Part shown: piece by piece, positions 40,270 through 40,967 of the stretch
Numbering within the stretch: the first letter of the stretch is position 1
How the letters are laid out: each line of letters opens with the position of its first letter
Assembly: GCA_030154045.1 (NCBI GenBank)
Contig: JASKKU010000005.1
Coordinates: 1-40,967, forward strand
DNA length: 40,967 nt
DNA from: Candidatus Woesearchaeota archaeon
Lineage (GTDB): Archaea; Nanobdellota; Nanobdellia; Woesearchaeales; JASKKU01
Direction: 5' to 3'
Notes under the pieces: model-generated
Databases searched by the model: none
Told to the model about the DNA's origin: nothing
What the model saw: only the letters and a program-made list of their open reading frames with translations
Made by a program: the position numbers and the translations under genes

Positions 40270-40967
40270 CTAAAAGAAGTACAATAACACAGGTATTAAA
40301 ATTACATTCATTAAAACCCTCTTGCTAACTTTAAGTCTTAGAGCCAAAACACCTAAACTTGTTGATGCTATAAGGATTAAAAAACCAAGAATACCTGAAA
40401 AAAGAAAGGTAAGGATTAACAAAAATGAAGCCAAAGCAAAAGTTATCAAAGAGTAATTTATTTTAGTTATTATCTTTAAAAACAAAACTTGCAGAAATTT
40501 CCCAAGAAAATAGGCTATGCTCGCAGTAAATAAAGAGATAAGTAAGAAGAGTAATAGATTGTTTAATGTCATTTTGCTAAGAATTTCTTTAACCACTATT
40601 ATTGAACCATTTCTTGATTTTTGATACAAGTAAAAAACAAACAAACTAATCAAGAAATTTATGGTATTTATGCCCCCGCTTATGATTAAATACTTTTCAA
40701 TGCTTTCTTTATTTAATAAGGTCATTGCTAACATGGATGATTGTGAGGTGCTAACACCTGGCAGAGTGCCTGTTAAACTACCTGTTATGATGGACAATAG
40801 TGAACATTTCGCCAAATCATTAGATTTAAGGTTAACTGGCTCAGGTTTCTGTTCAGGGATTTTTGAACTAAATGAGAAAAGAATCGTGCTTAAACCAAAC
40901 AAACCTGTAAGCAGGGGAAAAAGAGAATTCTTGAGATTCAGAGATGTTGTTTTTGGGATGATTGATG
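40270..40967 (-). CDS. TctA-like (COG1784/DUF112) membrane transporter, C-terminal part; 5' end outside window
   Basis: The track starts at a TTG (40902), but the frame is open to the window edge, adding SIIPKTTSLNLKNSLFPLLTG. The visible part has 230-odd residues. FPLLTGLFGLSTILFS, then ITGSLTGTLPGVSTSQSSMLAM, matches the paired glycine/proline-rich repeats of TctA-family permeases and their archaeal relatives. At least four further hydrophobic segments follow. Bacterial TctA works with TctB and the binding protein TctC for carboxylates, while archaeal homologues usually stand alone and their substrate is unknown. It converges on fba with 22 bases between stops. Confidence 0.7.
   Translation of the reverse strand, partial: SIIPKTTSLNLKNSLFPLLTGLFGLSTILFSFSSKIPEQKPEPVNLKSNDLAKCSLLSIITGSLTGTLPGVSTSQSSMLAMTLLNKESIEKYLIISGGINTINFLISLFVFYLYQKSRNGSIIVVKEILSKMTLNNLLLFLLISLFTASIAYFLGKFLQVLFLKIITKINYSLITFALASFLLILTFLFSGILGFLILIASTSLGVLALRLKVSKRVLMNVILIPVLLYFF

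Noticed and set aside
1-40967. CRISPR arrays, insertion sequences, phage genes
   Set aside because: No regularly spaced repeats, transposase motifs or terminal inverted repeats were seen on reading the window.

Overview
The window looks like a piece of a low-GC archaeal chromosome, most likely from a DPANN-type archaeon of the Woesearchaeota/Pacearchaeota sort. This placement is inferred from gene content and was not tested by phylogeny. The archaeal signs are an archaeal-type GluRS, an Orc1/Cdc6 initiator, SecE/Sec61-gamma followed by Spt5/NusG and archaeal L11, a zinc-finger RPA, ribosomal protein S2, DUF5654, and TATA boxes about 24-33 nt ahead of many start codons. Many first genes appear leaderless. 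Many downstream genes carry GGTG/GGTGAT Shine-Dalgarno (SD) sequences. A bacterial-type MetK suggests gene transfer, and the TyrRS resembles the eukaryotic cytosolic enzyme.

Layout. 1-2.1 kb: the tail of a transglutaminase-like protein, a small membrane protein, a serpin lacking its reactive-centre loop, and a small winged-helix regulator. 2.2-5.8 kb: gltX, a membrane-anchored DJ-1/PfpI protein and an unknown gene, then a TlyA-type rRNA methyltransferase. 5.8-10 kb (minus): the AmmeMemoRadiSam pair (a Memo-AMMECR1 fusion with its radical SAM enzyme), a CMP/dCMP-type deaminase and TyrRS. 10.2-18 kb: pyrophosphatase, MetK, small membrane and coiled-coil proteins, ArgRS, a HAD phosphatase, a DUF368 lipid-carrier flippase and Cdc6, with a possible origin beside it. 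18.2-19.5 kb: a short accessory module of a membrane-bound winged-helix regulator, a Cys-rich membrane-anchored protein and a 28-codon remnant matching the C-terminus of a copper-type P-type ATPase. 19.5-24.4 kb: membrane and surface proteins, a GNAT acetyltransferase, and a PH-domain membrane protein that appears frameshifted in a T9 run.

24.5-33 kb: two divergent paralogues of an unrecognised protein family (24516 and 33030) bracket secE-nusG-rpl11, RPA, DUF1893 plus an ECF S-component, a YdjM-like membrane protein, a FtsX/MacB permease and rps2. The rps2 gene has a strongly structured leader. 33.1-36.8 kb: tRNA-Arg(TCT), a DUF5654 protein, and an ABC operon of ATPase, secreted CARDB-like protein and MacB permease. 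37-41 kb: phosphoenolpyruvate synthase and class I fructose-bisphosphate aldolase, adjacent gluconeogenic steps, then the C-terminal part of a TctA-like membrane transporter cut by the window edge.

The observations most worth follow-up are the rps2 leader, whose predicted transcript starts exactly at a long-range stem; the two-member unknown family; the metal-like module with its ATPase remnant; the palindromic TATA box centred exactly between two divergent start codons; and the frameshifted PH-domain gene.
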